Shown: positions 24,105 through 38,759 of the stretch, piece after piece
How the letters are laid out: every line of letters begins with the position of its first letter
Position numbering within the stretch: the stretch's first letter is position 1
The notes under the pieces: generated by a model
The model's input: only the letters and a program-made list of their open reading frames with translations
Databases searched by the model: none
What the model was told of the DNA's origin: nothing
Made by a program: the position numbers and the translations under genes
Origin: Nocardia transvalensis
GTDB taxonomy: Bacteria > Actinomycetota > Actinomycetes > Mycobacteriales > Mycobacteriaceae
DNA: 64,000 nucleotides
Reading direction: 5' to 3'
Assembly (NCBI RefSeq): GCF_015477765.1
Contig: NZ_JADLQQ010000003.1
Location: 186,001 to 250,000, forward strand

Positions 24105-24563
24105 ATGACCGAAGTGAAGATCGTGGCCGACTGTGCCGCATCGGCCGAGACCGCGTTCGCGTATGTCAACGATTACCGGAATCTGCCGAAATTCATCACC
24201 GAGGTCGACGCGTTCACACCGATCACCGAGCAGGTGGAGGGTGTGGGAGCCACCTTCGACGGCACCATCAAACTCGGGCCCGCGCAGTTGCATTCGCGCA
24301 TCCGGATCGTGCGCTGGGAGGAGAATGCCGCCATCGCGGTGAAATCCATCAAGGGTTTCGAGGTCGAGTCGACCTTCCTGTTCCACGCCGAGGACGACGA
24401 CAGCTGCACGGTGGACGCGATCGTCGACTACCGAGTCCCCGGCGGCATCGCCGGCAAGGTCCTGGGCAAGACCATCGAGCCGTTCGTGAAGATCGCCGTG
24501 AAGCACGCGACGCACAACCTGACCGCCCAGATCGCGGAGTACCACCTCGTGCGCCTGGCGTGA
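24105..24563 (+). CDS. SRPBCC (START-like) protein
   Basis: 152 aa, polyketide-cyclase/dehydrase-like SRPBCC fold with a hydrophobic ligand cavity. Pattern: a beta strand start ([20 protein letters not shown]), [18 protein letters not shown], then [33 protein letters not shown] and a final long helix. Ligand and role unknown; the family often carries lipids. ATG 24105 is used ([10 protein letters not shown]); an in-frame start at 24081 would add eight residues. It lies after copD on the same strand, and rraA follows after 58 nt. Confidence 0.85.
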   Translation: MTEVKIVADCAASAETAFAYVNDYRNLPKFITEVDAFTPITEQVEGVGATFDGTIKLGPAQLHSRIRIVRWEENAAIAVKSIKGFEVESTFLFHAEDDDSCTVDAIVDYRVPGGIAGKVLGKTIEPFVKIAVKHATHNLTAQIAEYHLVRLA

Positions 24564-24621
24564 GGAGGGCGCGCGGGCGGTCTCGGAAAGCGCTCGTGGT
24601 GATCATGGCAAGCTTGCACGC

Positions 24622-25107
24622 GTGACCGAATCAGCTAATGCAGTCGCCACGGCCGACCTGGCCGATGAGATCGGGCCCGAGATTCGCAGCTGCGATATCC
24701 AGTTCACGCAGTTCGGCGGGCGGGAGGTATTCGCCGGCCGGATCGTGACCATCCGCTGTTTCCAGGACAATCTGCTGGTCAAGCAGACGCTCGGCGAACC
24801 CGGCGAGGGCCGGGTGCTGGTCGTCGACGGCGGCGCCAGCGTGCACACCGCCCTGGTCGGCGACATCATCGCCGGTCGCGGTGTCGACAACGGCTGGGCC
24901 GGTGTCGTGGTCCACGGCGCGGTGCGCGATTCGGCGATCCTGCGCACCCTCGACATCGGCATCAAGGCGTTGGGCACCAACCCGCGCAAGAGCACCCAGA
25001 CCGGGTCCGGCGAACGCGACGTTCCGGTCGAGTTCGGCGGTGTCACCTTCGTGCCCGGCGAGATGCTCTACAGCGACCAGGACGGCATCGTCGTCCGCGC
25101 CGAGTAG
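24622..25107 (+). CDS. rraA: RraA-like regulator / aldolase-fold protein
   Basis: 161 aa. RraA inhibits RNase E in E. coli; in many actinobacteria the fold is instead a 4-hydroxy-4-methyl-2-oxoglutarate aldolase-like enzyme. Visible marks: [68 protein letters not shown] with the family's D-x-x and R residues, and [16 protein letters not shown] start 24622. The operon and neighbours give no aldolase context, so the name RraA is by sequence only. The next gene is convergent, 9 nt apart. Confidence 0.9.
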   Translation: MTESANAVATADLADEIGPEIRSCDIQFTQFGGREVFAGRIVTIRCFQDNLLVKQTLGEPGEGRVLVVDGGASVHTALVGDIIAGRGVDNGWAGVVVHGAVRDSAILRTLDIGIKALGTNPRKSTQTGSGERDVPVEFGGVTFVPGEMLYSDQDGIVVRAE

Positions 25108-25116
25108 GGAGTGGAG

Positions 25117-25350
25117 CTACCCGTCGTTGACGACTCTGGCCTTGTGACTGGCCAGCGTGACCACGTCTCCGGCGTGGAGCTGCCGACCGCGGCGTAGCTC
25201 GACTTCGTCATTGACACGAACCAACCCGGCGGCGATTACCGTCTTGGCCTCCGAACCGGTTTCGATGAGGTTGGCCAGCTTCAAGAACTGACCGAGCCGA
25301 ATGACATCGTCATCGATCGGCACATCGACTGGATCCGACATGGGGTACAT
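25117..25350 (-). CDS. S4-domain RNA-binding protein
   Basis: 77 aa, a single S4 domain related to the ribosome-associated RqcP/YbcJ type. Domain residues: [59 protein letters not shown] 25350 (MYPMSDPVD) is preferred since GGAAG lies just upstream; ATG 25341 is an alternative. It faces lysX divergently over an 78-bp gap, while the stop is convergent with rraA. Probably binds rRNA or tRNA on the ribosome. Confidence 0.85.
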   Translation of the reverse strand: MYPMSDPVDVPIDDDVIRLGQFLKLANLIETGSEAKTVIAAGLVRVNDEVELRRGRQLHAGDVVTLASHKARVVNDG

Positions 25351-25428
25351 CTTTACTTCCGCGACCGCGGGGACGAACGCCACCCCCGGAACCGGCCCGG
25401 CCGCCGCCCGCCGAAAGGATCGAACCTG

Positions 25429-28400
25429 ATGGCGCCGCAACCGAACTCGACACAGACCCCGGACGCGCCCGGCGGCGTTCGGCGTTCCGGCGGCGCGAGC
25501 ACGCACACTGGTTCGGTGACTTCCACGCACGACCGGCACGACCACCGCAGTTCACGCAGACCTGAGGTGCCGCATCGCGGCCATGGGCGATTGACCGAGG
25601 TCCCCCATATCGTCGGTCTCGTCCTGGGCGTGTTCTCCGGGCTGTGCGCACTGTGGAGCATCTCCCCCGGCCTGCGGTACATCACCACCGTCCCGCGTCG
25701 CTACATCGACGCCTACTACTTCGACGCGCCCGACACCAGCCTGGTGACCGCCCTGATGGTGGGCCTGCTGGCGGGCGCGATCGCCACCCGCAAACGCATC
25801 GCCTGGTGGCTGCTGGTCATCTATCTCGGCATGTTCGTGGTCGCGAACACCTTCGACGTGGTCTACGAGCGCGATCCGCACGCGCTGGTGGCGCTGGTGC
25901 TGCATGTCGCGGTGATCGGGCTGCTGATCGCCGCCTGGCCGGAGTTCTATACCCAGGTGCGCCGCGGTGCGCTCTGGAAGGCGCTGGGCGTCCTGGCCGG
26001 CGGTCTCGCCGTCGGCTGGCTGCTCGGCTGGGGGCTGGTGGAACTGTTCCCGGGCAGCCTGCCGCGCGGGTACGAGCGGCCGTTGTGGGCTGCGGCCCGG
26101 GTGATCCCGGCGATCCTGTTCGGCGTCGACTTCGACGGCCACCCGCCGCATTTCGTCAACCTGCTCCTCGGTCTGCTCGGTGCGATGGCGCTGTTGGGTG
26201 CGGCGATCGTGCTGTTCCGTTCGCAACGCGCCTCGAATGCGCTGACCGGCCTGGACGAGTCGGCGCTGCGGGGCCTGCTGGAGCGGTCCGATGTCGAGGA
26301 TTCGCTGGGCTATTTCGCGACCCGGCGCGACAAGGCGGTGGTCTTCGCACCCAGCGGCAAGGCCGCGGTCACCTATCGCGTCGAGCTGGGCGTGTGCCTG
26401 GCCTCCGGCGATCCGATCGGCATGAAGGAGTCCTGGCCGCAGGCGATCGATGCGTGGCTGCGCCTGGCCGATCAGTACGGGTGGGCCCCGGCGGTGATGG
26501 GCGCGAGCGAACTCGGTGCGACCGCCTATCGGCGCGCCGGGCTGTCGGCGCTGCGGCTGGGTGACGAGGCGATCCTCGACACCCGCTCGTTCTCGCTGGC
26601 CGGGCCGGAGATGAAACAGGTCCGCCAGGCCGCCAACCGGCTGCGCAAACAGGGCGTCACGGTGCGCATTCGCCGCCACAGCGAGCTGTCACCCGAGGAA
26701 ATGCAACAGGTGATCGGGCGCGCCGAGGCCTGGCGCGACACCGAGACCGAGCGCGGATTCTCGATGGCGCTGGGCCGGTTGGGCGACCCGCTCGACGGCG
26801 ACTGCCTACTGGTCGAGGCGGTCGAGGACGGCCGAGTCTGGGGCATGCTGTCGCTGGTGCCGTGGGGCCGCACCGGAGTCTCGCTGGATCTGATGCGCCG
26901 TGATCCCAAGGGACCCAACGGGATCATGGAGCTGATGATCTCCCAGCTCGCGCTCACCTCCGAGCAGTACGGCATCACCAAGGTGTCGTTGAACTTCGCG
27001 GTGTTCCGAGCGGTGTTCGAGGAGGGCGGCCGCATCGGCGCGGGCCCGGTGCTGCGGCTGTGGCGCAGTGTGCTGATGTTCTTCTCGCGCTGGTGGCAGC
27101 TGGAGGCGCTGTACCGGTCGAATGTGAAGTACCAGCCGGTGTGGGTGCCGCGGTTCTCCCTGTTCGAGGATCGGCGCCAGCTGCCGCGGGTGGCGATCGC
27201 CAGCGCGCTGGCCGAGGGCTATCTGCCGCGCTTCGGGAAGCGGCCGGATGCCCGGGCGCACACGGGTATTCACTCCGCCGTCCCGTCGACCATGACCGGG
27301 CTGCACGCCGACGGCAGCCCGCCGGAGATGCCGCCGGAGGAACTGGAGTCCGCGCAGCCGCGGCGCCCCGAGCAGGTGCGGGTGCGCATGGACAAGTTGG
27401 AGCGGCTGGAGGCGGCCGGAGTGGACGCCTATCCGGTGGCCTATCCCCCGACCCACACCGTCGCCGCGGCCCGCCGCTCACCCAAGGGCACGACGGTGCG
27501 GGTGTGCGGGCGGCTGTTGCGGATTCGCGATTACGGCGGGGTGATCTTCGCGGTGCTACGCGACTGGTCCGACGACATCCAGCTGGTCATCGACCGCGGC
27601 CGGGTGGGGGCCGATCGGGCCGGTGAATTCGACGAATTCTTCGATCTCGGGGATCTGATCGAGGTCAGCGGCCAGATCGGGCGCAGCCGCCGCGGCGAGC
27701 TGTCGCTGCTGGCCCAGGACTGGCGGATGATCGGCAAATGCCTGCATCCGCTGCCGGACAAGTGGAAGGGTCTGGCCGATCCGGAGGCTCGGGTCCGCCA
27801 GCGCTACCTGGACATGGTGATCAACGCCGATGCCCGCGAGGTGCTCGCCAAGCGCAGCGCGGTGGTGCGGTCGCTGCGGGACACCTTGAACGGCTGGGGA
27901 TTTCTCGAGGTCGAGACGCCGGTGCTGCAGCAGGTGCACGGCGGCGCGAACGCCGCGCCGTTCACCACCCACATCAACGCCTACGACCTGGATCTGTATC
28001 TGCGCATCGCACCCGAGCTGTATCTGAAGCGGCTGTGCGTGGGCGGCATGGAGAAGGTGTTCGAACTGGGCCGGGTGTTCCGCAACGAGGGCGTGGACTA
28101 CAGCCACAATCCGGAGTTCACGATCCTGGAAGCCTATGAGGCGCACAGCGATTACGAGCGGATGCGGCACGCCTGCCGCCAGCTCATCCAGGAGGCCGCT
28201 GTCGCCGCGAACGGGCGATGCGTTGCGCTGCGTCCGAAACCGGACGGCTCGTTGATCGAGGTGGACATCTCCGGGGAGTGGCCGGTGAAGACCGTGCACG
28301 GCGCGATCTCGCAGGCGCTGGGCGAGACGATCACCCCCGAGACCGAGGTGGAACGGCTGCGCGACCTGTGCGACAAGGCGGGCGTGCCGTTCCAGGTGGG

Positions 28401-28818
28401 CTGGGATGCCGGGCAGATCGTGCTGGAGATGTACGAGCATCTGGTCGAGTCCCGCACCGAGGAACCGACCTTCTACATCGACTTCCCCACCTCGGTCTCG
28501 CCGCTGACCCGGGCCCATCGCAGCATCGCGGGCGTGGCCGAGCGCTGGGATCTGGTGGCCTGGGGGGTGGAGCTGGGCACCGCCTACAGCGAGCTCACCA
28601 ACCCCGTCGAGCAGCGCCGCCGCCTCACCGAACAGTCCCTGCTCGCCGCGGGCGGCGATCCGGAGGCCATGGAACTCGACGAGGATTTCCTGCAGGCCCT
28701 CGAATTCGCCATGCCCCCCACCGGCGGCCTCGGCATCGGCGTCGACCGCGTCGTCATGCTGATCACGGGCCGCAGCATCCGCGAAACCCTCCCCTTCCCC
28801 TTGGTGAAACCCCGCTGA
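25429..28818 (+). CDS. lysX: Bifunctional lysylphosphatidylglycerol synthetase/lysyl-tRNA synthetase
   Basis: 1129 aa. The N-terminal part (to about 620) has about six membrane helices (e.g. [33 protein letters not shown]) and an MprF/DUF2156 transferase domain. It moves lysine from Lys-tRNA to phosphatidylglycerol, lowering surface charge and resisting cationic peptides. The C-terminal part is a class II lysyl-tRNA synthetase: OB fold ([20 protein letters not shown]), motif 2 ([15 protein letters not shown]) and motif 3 ([17 protein letters not shown]). This fusion is characteristic of mycolic-acid actinobacteria (M. tuberculosis LysX, Rv1640c). GAAAGGA precedes ATG 25429. Confidence 0.95.
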   Translation: MAPQPNSTQTPDAPGGVRRSGGASTHTGSVTSTHDRHDHRSSRRPEVPHRGHGRLTEVPHIVGLVLGVFSGLCALWSISPGLRYITTVPRRYIDAYYFDAPDTSLVTALMVGLLAGAIATRKRIAWWLLVIYLGMFVVANTFDVVYERDPHALVALVLHVAVIGLLIAAWPEFYTQVRRGALWKALGVLAGGLAVGWLLGWGLVELFPGSLPRGYERPLWAAARVIPAILFGVDFDGHPPHFVNLLLGLLGAMALLGAAIVLFRSQRASNALTGLDESALRGLLERSDVEDSLGYFATRRDKAVVFAPSGKAAVTYRVELGVCLASGDPIGMKESWPQAIDAWLRLADQYGWAPAVMGASELGATAYRRAGLSALRLGDEAILDTRSFSLAGPEMKQVRQAANRLRKQGVTVRIRRHSELSPEEMQQVIGRAEAWRDTETERGFSMALGRLGDPLDGDCLLVEAVEDGRVWGMLSLVPWGRTGVSLDLMRRDPKGPNGIMELMISQLALTSEQYGITKVSLNFAVFRAVFEEGGRIGAGPVLRLWRSVLMFFSRWWQLEALYRSNVKYQPVWVPRFSLFEDRRQLPRVAIASALAEGYLPRFGKRPDARAHTGIHSAVPSTMTGLHADGSPPEMPPEELESAQPRRPEQVRVRMDKLERLEAAGVDAYPVAYPPTHTVAAARRSPKGTTVRVCGRLLRIRDYGGVIFAVLRDWSDDIQLVIDRGRVGADRAGEFDEFFDLGDLIEVSGQIGRSRRGELSLLAQDWRMIGKCLHPLPDKWKGLADPEARVRQRYLDMVINADAREVLAKRSAVVRSLRDTLNGWGFLEVETPVLQQVHGGANAAPFTTHINAYDLDLYLRIAPELYLKRLCVGGMEKVFELGRVFRNEGVDYSHNPEFTILEAYEAHSDYERMRHACRQLIQEAAVAANGRCVALRPKPDGSLIEVDISGEWPVKTVHGAISQALGETITPETEVERLRDLCDKAGVPFQVGWDAGQIVLEMYEHLVESRTEEPTFYIDFPTSVSPLTRAHRSIAGVAERWDLVAWGVELGTAYSELTNPVEQRRRLTEQSLLAAGGDPEAMELDEDFLQALEFAMPPTGGLGIGVDRVVMLITGRSIRETLPFPLVKPR

Positions 28819-28839
28819 GCCGTACGGCAGAGTGGAGGC

Positions 28840-29547
28840 GTGCAGCTGGTACTCGTACGTCATGCTCAACCGCAGCGGGCCTTCACCACCTCCGGTCCCG
28901 CCGATCCCGAACTGACCGATCTGGGGGTCGAACAGGCGGCACGCGTCCCGGCCGTGCTGGCCCGGCTGGAGGGCGGCGGGCATCGGATCGCCCGGGTGCT
29001 GAGCAGCCCGCAGCGCCGGGCCCGGGAGACCGCGGCGCCGACCGCCGACAAACTCGGCCTCCCGGTCGAGGTGCTCGACGGGCTGGCCGAATACGACCGC
29101 GATCTGCCCGCCTACGTCCCGATCGAGGCCGCCCGCGGGTGGGCCGAATCGCAGGGCGCGGGTTCGGTGCCGACCTCGCAGGCCCTGTCCGAGTCGGTGA
29201 TCGACGAATTTCGTGCCACGTACGAGCGGATCAAGGCCGGGTACCTGCCCGAGCAGATCGACGGCCCCGCCTTCGTCGCCCGCGTCGTCGAGACCGTCAC
29301 CGAGATCGTCTCGACGGCAGCTCATTCCGACACCGTGGTCGCCTTCGCCCACGGCGGGGTGATCAACGTGCTGCTCCAGGACGTGCTGGGACTGGCTCGC
29401 CCGCTCACCTTCCCGATCGACTACTGCTCGATCACCCGAATCCTGTACTCGCGCAGCGGCCGCCGCACCACGGCCACAATCAACGAGAACGGCCACGTGT
29501 GGGACCTGTTGCCGCGCAACCTCGCGGCGGGGCAGGGCGCGAGCTGA
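28840..29547 (+). CDS. Histidine phosphatase family protein
   Basis: 235 aa, phosphoglycerate-mutase-like. Active-site motif LVRHAQPQ at residues 4-11, GVEQAARVPAVLARL, VLSSPQRRARETAAPTA, and the second histidine in VVAFAHGGVINVLLQD. Likely acts on a small phosphoester or phosphoprotein; the substrate is unknown. GTG 28840 is 22 nt after lysX, so it is probably co-transcribed. The C-terminal block carries an unusual FPIDYCSITRILYSRSGRRT segment typical of the actinobacterial branch. Terminator follows. Confidence 0.9.
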   Translation: MQLVLVRHAQPQRAFTTSGPADPELTDLGVEQAARVPAVLARLEGGGHRIARVLSSPQRRARETAAPTADKLGLPVEVLDGLAEYDRDLPAYVPIEAARGWAESQGAGSVPTSQALSESVIDEFRATYERIKAGYLPEQIDGPAFVARVVETVTEIVSTAAHSDTVVAFAHGGVINVLLQDVLGLARPLTFPIDYCSITRILYSRSGRRTTATINENGHVWDLLPRNLAAGQGAS

Positions 29548-29553
29548 TGCGAC

Positions 29554-29584
29554 GAGGGCCGCTCCCACTGCGGGAGCGGCCCTC
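29554..29584. terminator. Terminator between phosphatase and cutinase genes
   Basis: A 13-bp perfect stem, GAGGGCCGCTCCC (29554-29566) and GGGAGCGGCCCTC (29572-29584), loop of 5 nt. It sits in the 67-bp gap of two convergent genes and can work for both. Confidence 0.82.
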
Positions 29585-29614
29585 GATCCAGGCTTTACCG
29601 GTGGTCCGAGAACC

Positions 29615-30523
29615 TCACGCCATACCGGAGATCCAGTTGTGCATCCAGGTGATGGCGGTCTGGCCGCCGCCGACCGAGTATTTGCCGTAGGAGGTGTGGG
29701 TCCCCGAGCCGTAGAACTGCTCGAGCTGCTTGACCCGCTCCTGGTTGGCGCCCTCGGTGAGCTGGGCCTGCAGGGTCGGGATGCCGCCGTGCGCCATCAG
29801 ATCGTTGATGATGGACCCGGCCTCCAGTTGGTAGCGCCACAGGTTGGCCATGGTCGCCCCCGACGCCTGCGCCAGGAATCCGGCGAATCGGGTGACGTAG
29901 TCCTGATCGTCGGTCGAGCAGTACAGGTCACCGTTCGCGCAGATGGTGCGCACCCGATCGCTCAGGAAACCGAAGCCGCCCGGCCGCGGACCGCCCGCAC
30001 CGGCCCCGGCAACCGCCGGGCCGACCTGAACGTCGAGGGGCGAGCGCCGCGGATCGGAGATCAGGCCGACACCCGCGACCCGGTCCGGCGGCACGACGCC
30101 CAGCCCCGTGCCGATCTCGGCGGCGAGGTCACCGGCCGCGTCGGCACCCTGGCTGTATCCGACGATCGCGTAGCGGGTACCCCCGCAGCGCGCCGCCATC
30201 GCGCCGATCAGGCCGCGCGCATTATCGATGGCCTGCTTCTTGGACGCGCCGTACACATCGCCTTCCCACGGGAAGGCGGTGGCGGCGTAGTCCACGTAGT
30301 CGACCTGGGTCCCGCGTGGCAGACCGCGCGTGACCCCGCCGAGCATGCCCGGCCCGGTCATATCCTCATGGCGGTTGGCGCCGGTCTCCCAGGTACCGGG
30401 AATCGCCACCACATACAGGCTCGGGCAACCGGGATCCGCAGCGGCGGAACCGGTTCCGAGTGCGAGCCCGGACAGCACCGCTGCTGCGGCGCTCGCAACC
30501 GCGACAAACTTTTTCAACCGCAT
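29615..30523 (-). CDS. Cutinase-family secreted alpha/beta hydrolase
   Basis: 302 aa with a Sec signal (MRLKKFVAVASAAAAVLSGLALG, cleavage near AAAD). Serine-hydrolase nucleophile elbow GYSQG at YAIVGYSQGADAAG; cutinase-type PSLYVVAIPGTWETG opening; catalytic Asp candidate in CANGDLYCSTDDQD, His near the C-terminus. The GTWETG opening and length resemble the essential cell-wall phospholipase/thioesterase Rv3802c (Cut6), which lies in the mycolate locus in mycobacteria; that link is from memory. Likely acts on envelope lipids. ATG 30523 is taken because it begins the signal peptide. Convergent with the phosphatase gene. Confidence 0.85.
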   Translation of the reverse strand: MRLKKFVAVASAAAAVLSGLALGTGSAAADPGCPSLYVVAIPGTWETGANRHEDMTGPGMLGGVTRGLPRGTQVDYVDYAATAFPWEGDVYGASKKQAIDNARGLIGAMAARCGGTRYAIVGYSQGADAAGDLAAEIGTGLGVVPPDRVAGVGLISDPRRSPLDVQVGPAVAGAGAGGPRPGGFGFLSDRVRTICANGDLYCSTDDQDYVTRFAGFLAQASGATMANLWRYQLEAGSIINDLMAHGGIPTLQAQLTEGANQERVKQLEQFYGSGTHTSYGKYSVGGGQTAITWMHNWISGMA

Positions 30524-30559
30524 AATGCTCCAGTTCAAGCCTGCCCCGGCATAGGGCAT

Positions 30560-30909
30560 CCCGGTTCATCTCTGCTGACATGGTGGGGTCGCCGGATTGC
30601 GGTTCTGTTAACTCGCGGCGAATCACAGTTGTTCGCTTATGAGCTGAACAGACCGCACGCCTGGTTCGGCGACATACCGGTCCTTAGAATAAAGGCCCCT
30701 TGCCTGCTCTGCCAGGCGACTCTTCGAAGACGTCCAAATTCCGTTCGCGTGCACGGGCATTCCACGCGTTTTTGGGCGGAGTTCACAGAAGAGACACGCC
30801 GCGATGACGGACGACGACGCGCCGGAGGACGGCCACGGCGGGCCGGGACGACGTGGATCGTGCGCCGGAGGACGGGCGACGGCAGGCCGAGACAGCGCCG
30901 AGCAATACG
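30560..30909. other. Intergenic region without recognised gene
   Basis: About 350 bp between the cutinase start and the gltD terminator. It should hold the cutinase promoter. I see no convincing gene, RNA or repeat in it. Confidence 0.5.
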
Positions 30910-30944
30910 ACAGCGCCCGCGGACACGCGGTCCGCGGGCGCTGT
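30910..30944 (-). terminator. Intrinsic terminator of gltD
   Basis: A 15-bp perfect stem, ACAGCGCCCGCGGAC (30910-30924) with GTCCGCGGGCGCTGT (30930-30944), loop ACGCG. It lies 13 nt past the gltD stop. Confidence 0.88.
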
Positions 30945-30957
30945 CGACAATCGCTTC

Positions 30958-32427
30958 CTAGCGCTGGGCGACCGCCGTCGGCACGATCGGTGCCGGCAGC
31001 GCCGTGTCGCCCTCGAGGAACTTGTCCACCGCGGACGCGCAGGCGCGGCCCTCGGCGATAGCCCACACGATCAGCGACTGGCCGCGGCCCATGTCACCGG
31101 CGACGAAGACGCCGGGCACGGTGGTCTGCCAGTCGTTGTCGCGCTTGACGTTGCCCCGCTGGTCGTAGCCGACGCCGAGATCCTCGAGCAGGCCCTGCTT
31201 CTGCGGCCCGGTGAAGCCCATGGCCAGCAGCACCAGATCGGCCTCGAGGGTGAAGTCGGTGCCCTCGACCTTCTCGAAGCGGCCGTTGACCATCGTCACC
31301 TCGTGCGCCTGCAGCGCGGTGACCTTGCCGTCCTCGCCCACGAAGCGCTCGGTGTTGACCGAGAACACCCGCTCGCCGCCCTCCTCGTGCGCCGAGGACA
31401 CCCGGTACATCAGCGGGTAGGTCGGCCACGGGGTGGAGTCGGCCCGCGCCTCCGGCGGGCGCGGCATGATCTCGAACTGGTGCACGCTGGCCGCGCCCTG
31501 GCGGTGCGCGGTGCCCAGGCAGTCGGCGCCGGTGTCACCGCCACCGATGATGACGACCTTCTTGCCGCGCGCGTGGATCGGCGGCAGGCCCTGCTCGTCG
31601 GTGATCGGATCGCCGAGCTGTACACGGTTGGACAGCGGCAGGTACTCCATCGCCTGATGCACACCGTCCAGCTCCCGGCCGGGGACCGGCAGATCGCGGG
31701 CGATGGTGGCACCACCGGCCAGCACGACCGCGTCGAACTGCTCGCGCAGCTGCGCGGCGGTGATGTCCACGCCCACGTTCACGCCGGTCTTGAAGATGGT
31801 GCCCTCGGCCTCCATCTGCGCCAGGCGGCGATCGATGAAGCGCTTCTCCATCTTGAATTCCGGAATGCCGTAGCGCAGCAGGCCGCCGATGCGGTCGTCG
31901 CGCTCGAACACCGTGACGGTGTGTCCGGCCCGGGTGAGCTGCTGGGCCGCGGCCAGACCGGCCGGACCCGAACCCACCACGGCCACCTTCCTACCGGTCA
32001 GCCGGGTCGGATAGACCGGGGTCACCCAGCCCTCGTCGAAGGCGTTCTCGATGAGCTCGACTTCGACCTGCTTGATGGTCACCGGATCCTGATTGATGCC
32101 GAGCACGCAGGACGCCTCGCAGGGCGCGGGGCACAGCCGCCCGGTGAACTCCGGGAAGTTGTTGGTGGCGTGCAGCCGCTCGATGCCCTCGCGCCACGCG
32201 CCCTTGTACACCAGATCGTTCCACTCGGGGATCAGGTTCCCCAGCGGACAGCCGTTGTGGCAGAACGGAATACCGCAGTCCATGCAGCGGCTGGCCTGGG
32301 TCTGCAGGGTCTCGTGCGGGAAACCCTGCTCGTAGACCTCTTTCCAGTCCATCAACCGCAGCGGAACCGGCCGCCGCTTCGGCAGCTCGCGGCTCGTGTG
32401 CTTCAGAAAGCCTTGTGCGTCACCCAT
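30958..32427 (-). CDS. gltD: Glutamate synthase small subunit
   Basis: 489 aa. With GltB it makes glutamate from glutamine and 2-oxoglutarate using NADPH. Fe-S cysteine clusters [17 protein letters not shown] and CPAPCEASC are in the first 110 residues. FAD-binding [13 protein letters not shown] and NADPH-binding [11 protein letters not shown] follow, and the C-terminal FAD block is [23 protein letters not shown] 32427 gives [10 protein letters not shown]. It lies 119 nt after gltB on the same strand; the pair is one operon ended by a strong terminator. Confidence 0.97.
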   Translation of the reverse strand: MGDAQGFLKHTSRELPKRRPVPLRLMDWKEVYEQGFPHETLQTQASRCMDCGIPFCHNGCPLGNLIPEWNDLVYKGAWREGIERLHATNNFPEFTGRLCPAPCEASCVLGINQDPVTIKQVEVELIENAFDEGWVTPVYPTRLTGRKVAVVGSGPAGLAAAQQLTRAGHTVTVFERDDRIGGLLRYGIPEFKMEKRFIDRRLAQMEAEGTIFKTGVNVGVDITAAQLREQFDAVVLAGGATIARDLPVPGRELDGVHQAMEYLPLSNRVQLGDPITDEQGLPPIHARGKKVVIIGGGDTGADCLGTAHRQGAASVHQFEIMPRPPEARADSTPWPTYPLMYRVSSAHEEGGERVFSVNTERFVGEDGKVTALQAHEVTMVNGRFEKVEGTDFTLEADLVLLAMGFTGPQKQGLLEDLGVGYDQRGNVKRDNDWQTTVPGVFVAGDMGRGQSLIVWAIAEGRACASAVDKFLEGDTALPAPIVPTAVAQR

Positions 32428-32546
32428 TTTCGGCTCCCGCCTTACGCGCCAGCTCGGCGCACCCAACAAATCCGGTGCGTCTCACGTCAGCCACGGGCGG
32501 CCTTGAATGGTTACAGCGCCTCGTCCCCGTCGCCGATCCTGCGAAC

Positions 32547-37199
<4,653 letters not shown>

Positions 37200-37307
37200 G
37201 CCTCTGCCTTCAAAAAAATCAGGCCTTCGAAGAAATCGGGCCTTCGTCGAACGCCTCCGTCTAGACTGCGCCCGGACGTCTTGGAGACCAGCGGCGCTGA
37301 TGGTCAT

Positions 37308-37890
37308 CCCGTGCAGTCAACTCTCCAGTTGTCCACCCGCTTCGGATGTCTTAGTCGGGTGCTCGGCGGTTGCGGAACTTACGAGTTCCTTACGCGCCGC
37401 GCCGTTTGTCGCCCGGTAGGCTGTACGCCACTGGCTCGTGGCCGAATCGGGCGGTGTAGCCGGACATTTCGTGTCCGGCGTCAAGAGCAAACGATAAGTC
37501 AGGACCTGAGCCCAACCAACTTAGGTTGTGCTAATAATGGCGTCTACCTGGGCTTCTTCATCGGTCCTCCACTACCTGCGCGTTCTCCAGTGTAAAGCAG
37601 GCAACGCGGATACTTGAGTCGGATTCGCCACTGCATTCCATAGCCGAGCGACATCGCGTCCGGAACCGGGCCGAGAGTTCCGGAACAGCCTCTCACCTGC
37701 ATCGCAACAGAATTCCCACCGCGAGTCACAGACAAACCGGAATGTAAGGCGGCTAACTTATCCGACATCTCAACGAGACATTCTGGATACCAGAACGACG
37801 AGCTACGCTAACGTTCAGACCGTACGGCATGCTTTGCCGCTGTGGCCTGCAGCACAACTTCAGCAAACGCTGGCTGTGCAATATGTCACA
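37308..37890. other. 583-bp intergenic region, no convincing gene
   Basis: Between the gltB start side and the chorismate-mutase stop. More A/T-rich than its surroundings in its right half. A 74-codon minus-strand frame (37544-37768) has no recognisable features. TTAGGTTGTGCTAA at 37521-37534 only weakly recalls an iron box, and TTGTCCACC (37329-37337) is a lone near-match to a DnaA box. It should contain the gltB promoter. Confidence 0.5.
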
Positions 37891-38523
37891 TCACGCCGGA
37901 CCGCACAGGGCGGCGGTGGCGCGCACCAGCGCCGCCTGATGCAGCGAATCCGCCCGTCCGGACGTCAGCATGGGAAAAACGCTGCTCGCGAGGCGTACGA
38001 CGCAGTGTGAACCGGACAGTTCGGCCCGATGCGCGGCCAACTCCCGCAGGATCTCGCCGTTCACGCGGTCGATCACGGGCCGGACGGCGGCCAGATTCGG
38101 CGGCGTGGTCGGCACGGTGGCCGGATCGAAGCGCCACCGGGCTATGAGTCCGTGCTGGACCATCTTGCTGGCCTCGATCTGCCCGAGGAACACCTGCCGC
38201 ACCCAACCCCCCGGCAGTCCCAGCTCGGCACCGGCACGCGCCATCGAGTCGTAGACCTCCGCCTCCCGCGCGGGATCGTCGATCACCGGCTCGCTCCCGC
38301 TCGCCTGCGCGGTCGCCCATTTGGCCGCGGCCACCGCATCCCCGGTTTCCAGCCGCTGCAACACCAGACCCACCAGTCGATCCAGACCCTCGGCCACCCG
38401 GCCCGGCTCACCGGCCTCGGCGCGGGCGACGGGAGCCAGCCGGTCGGAGGTCATGGGCAGCACCTCAACGGAGGTCACCCCGAAAGACACCGCGACCGCC
38501 AACAGCAGCGCTCGGACGCGCAT
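37891..38523 (-). CDS. Secreted chorismate mutase, AroQ gamma class
   Basis: 210 aa. Signal peptide about residues 1-35 (ALLLAVAVSFGVTSVEV, cleavage near ARA-EA). The all-helical AroQ-gamma fold shows LVGLVLQRLETGDAVAAAKWA, IDDPAREAEVYDSMARAG, and VRQVFLGQIEASKMVQHGLIARW with the active-site R/K/E/Q pattern. Two cysteines (SHCVVRL, LCGPA) match the disulfide of M. tuberculosis Rv1885c. The exported form of this enzyme has no known partner outside the cell. It converts chorismate to prephenate; the window's PheA is cytosolic and separate. ATG 38523. Divergent from the DUF4407 gene. Confidence 0.9.
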   Translation of the reverse strand: MRVRALLLAVAVSFGVTSVEVLPMTSDRLAPVARAEAGEPGRVAEGLDRLVGLVLQRLETGDAVAAAKWATAQASGSEPVIDDPAREAEVYDSMARAGAELGLPGGWVRQVFLGQIEASKMVQHGLIARWRFDPATVPTTPPNLAAVRPVIDRVNGEILRELAAHRAELSGSHCVVRLASSVFPMLTSGRADSLHQAALVRATAALCGPA

Positions 38524-38759
38524 GACCCACCCTCCTGTCGTCGGGCCTCGAATACCGGCCGACCTGCACCGCCCGGAAAGCATTCACCCTCCGAGAGTAG
38601 GTATCTGCCATCACCGCGGATACGGCGCCCACCCCCGGGTTGTGAGGCTGACCACATACCCGCCGCCACACTCGGCCGAACCCGCGCCTGCCTGTCACGC
38701 TGGGTCACGAATCGTCCGTGCATGCGAAAATCACTGGGACTTAGAGGATGTGAGATCCC

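Noticed and set aside
27556..29568. A 670-codon minus-strand frame over lysX and the phosphatase gene
   Set aside because: The real genes are on the plus strand with motifs, ribosome sites and terminators; the antisense product is a shadow.
37329..37337. Single DnaA-box near-match TTGTCCACC
   Set aside because: A lone one-mismatch 9-mer is expected by chance in this amount of sequence.
37521..37539. IdeR-like box upstream of gltB
   Set aside because: Only about 12 of 19 positions match and the right arm is missing.
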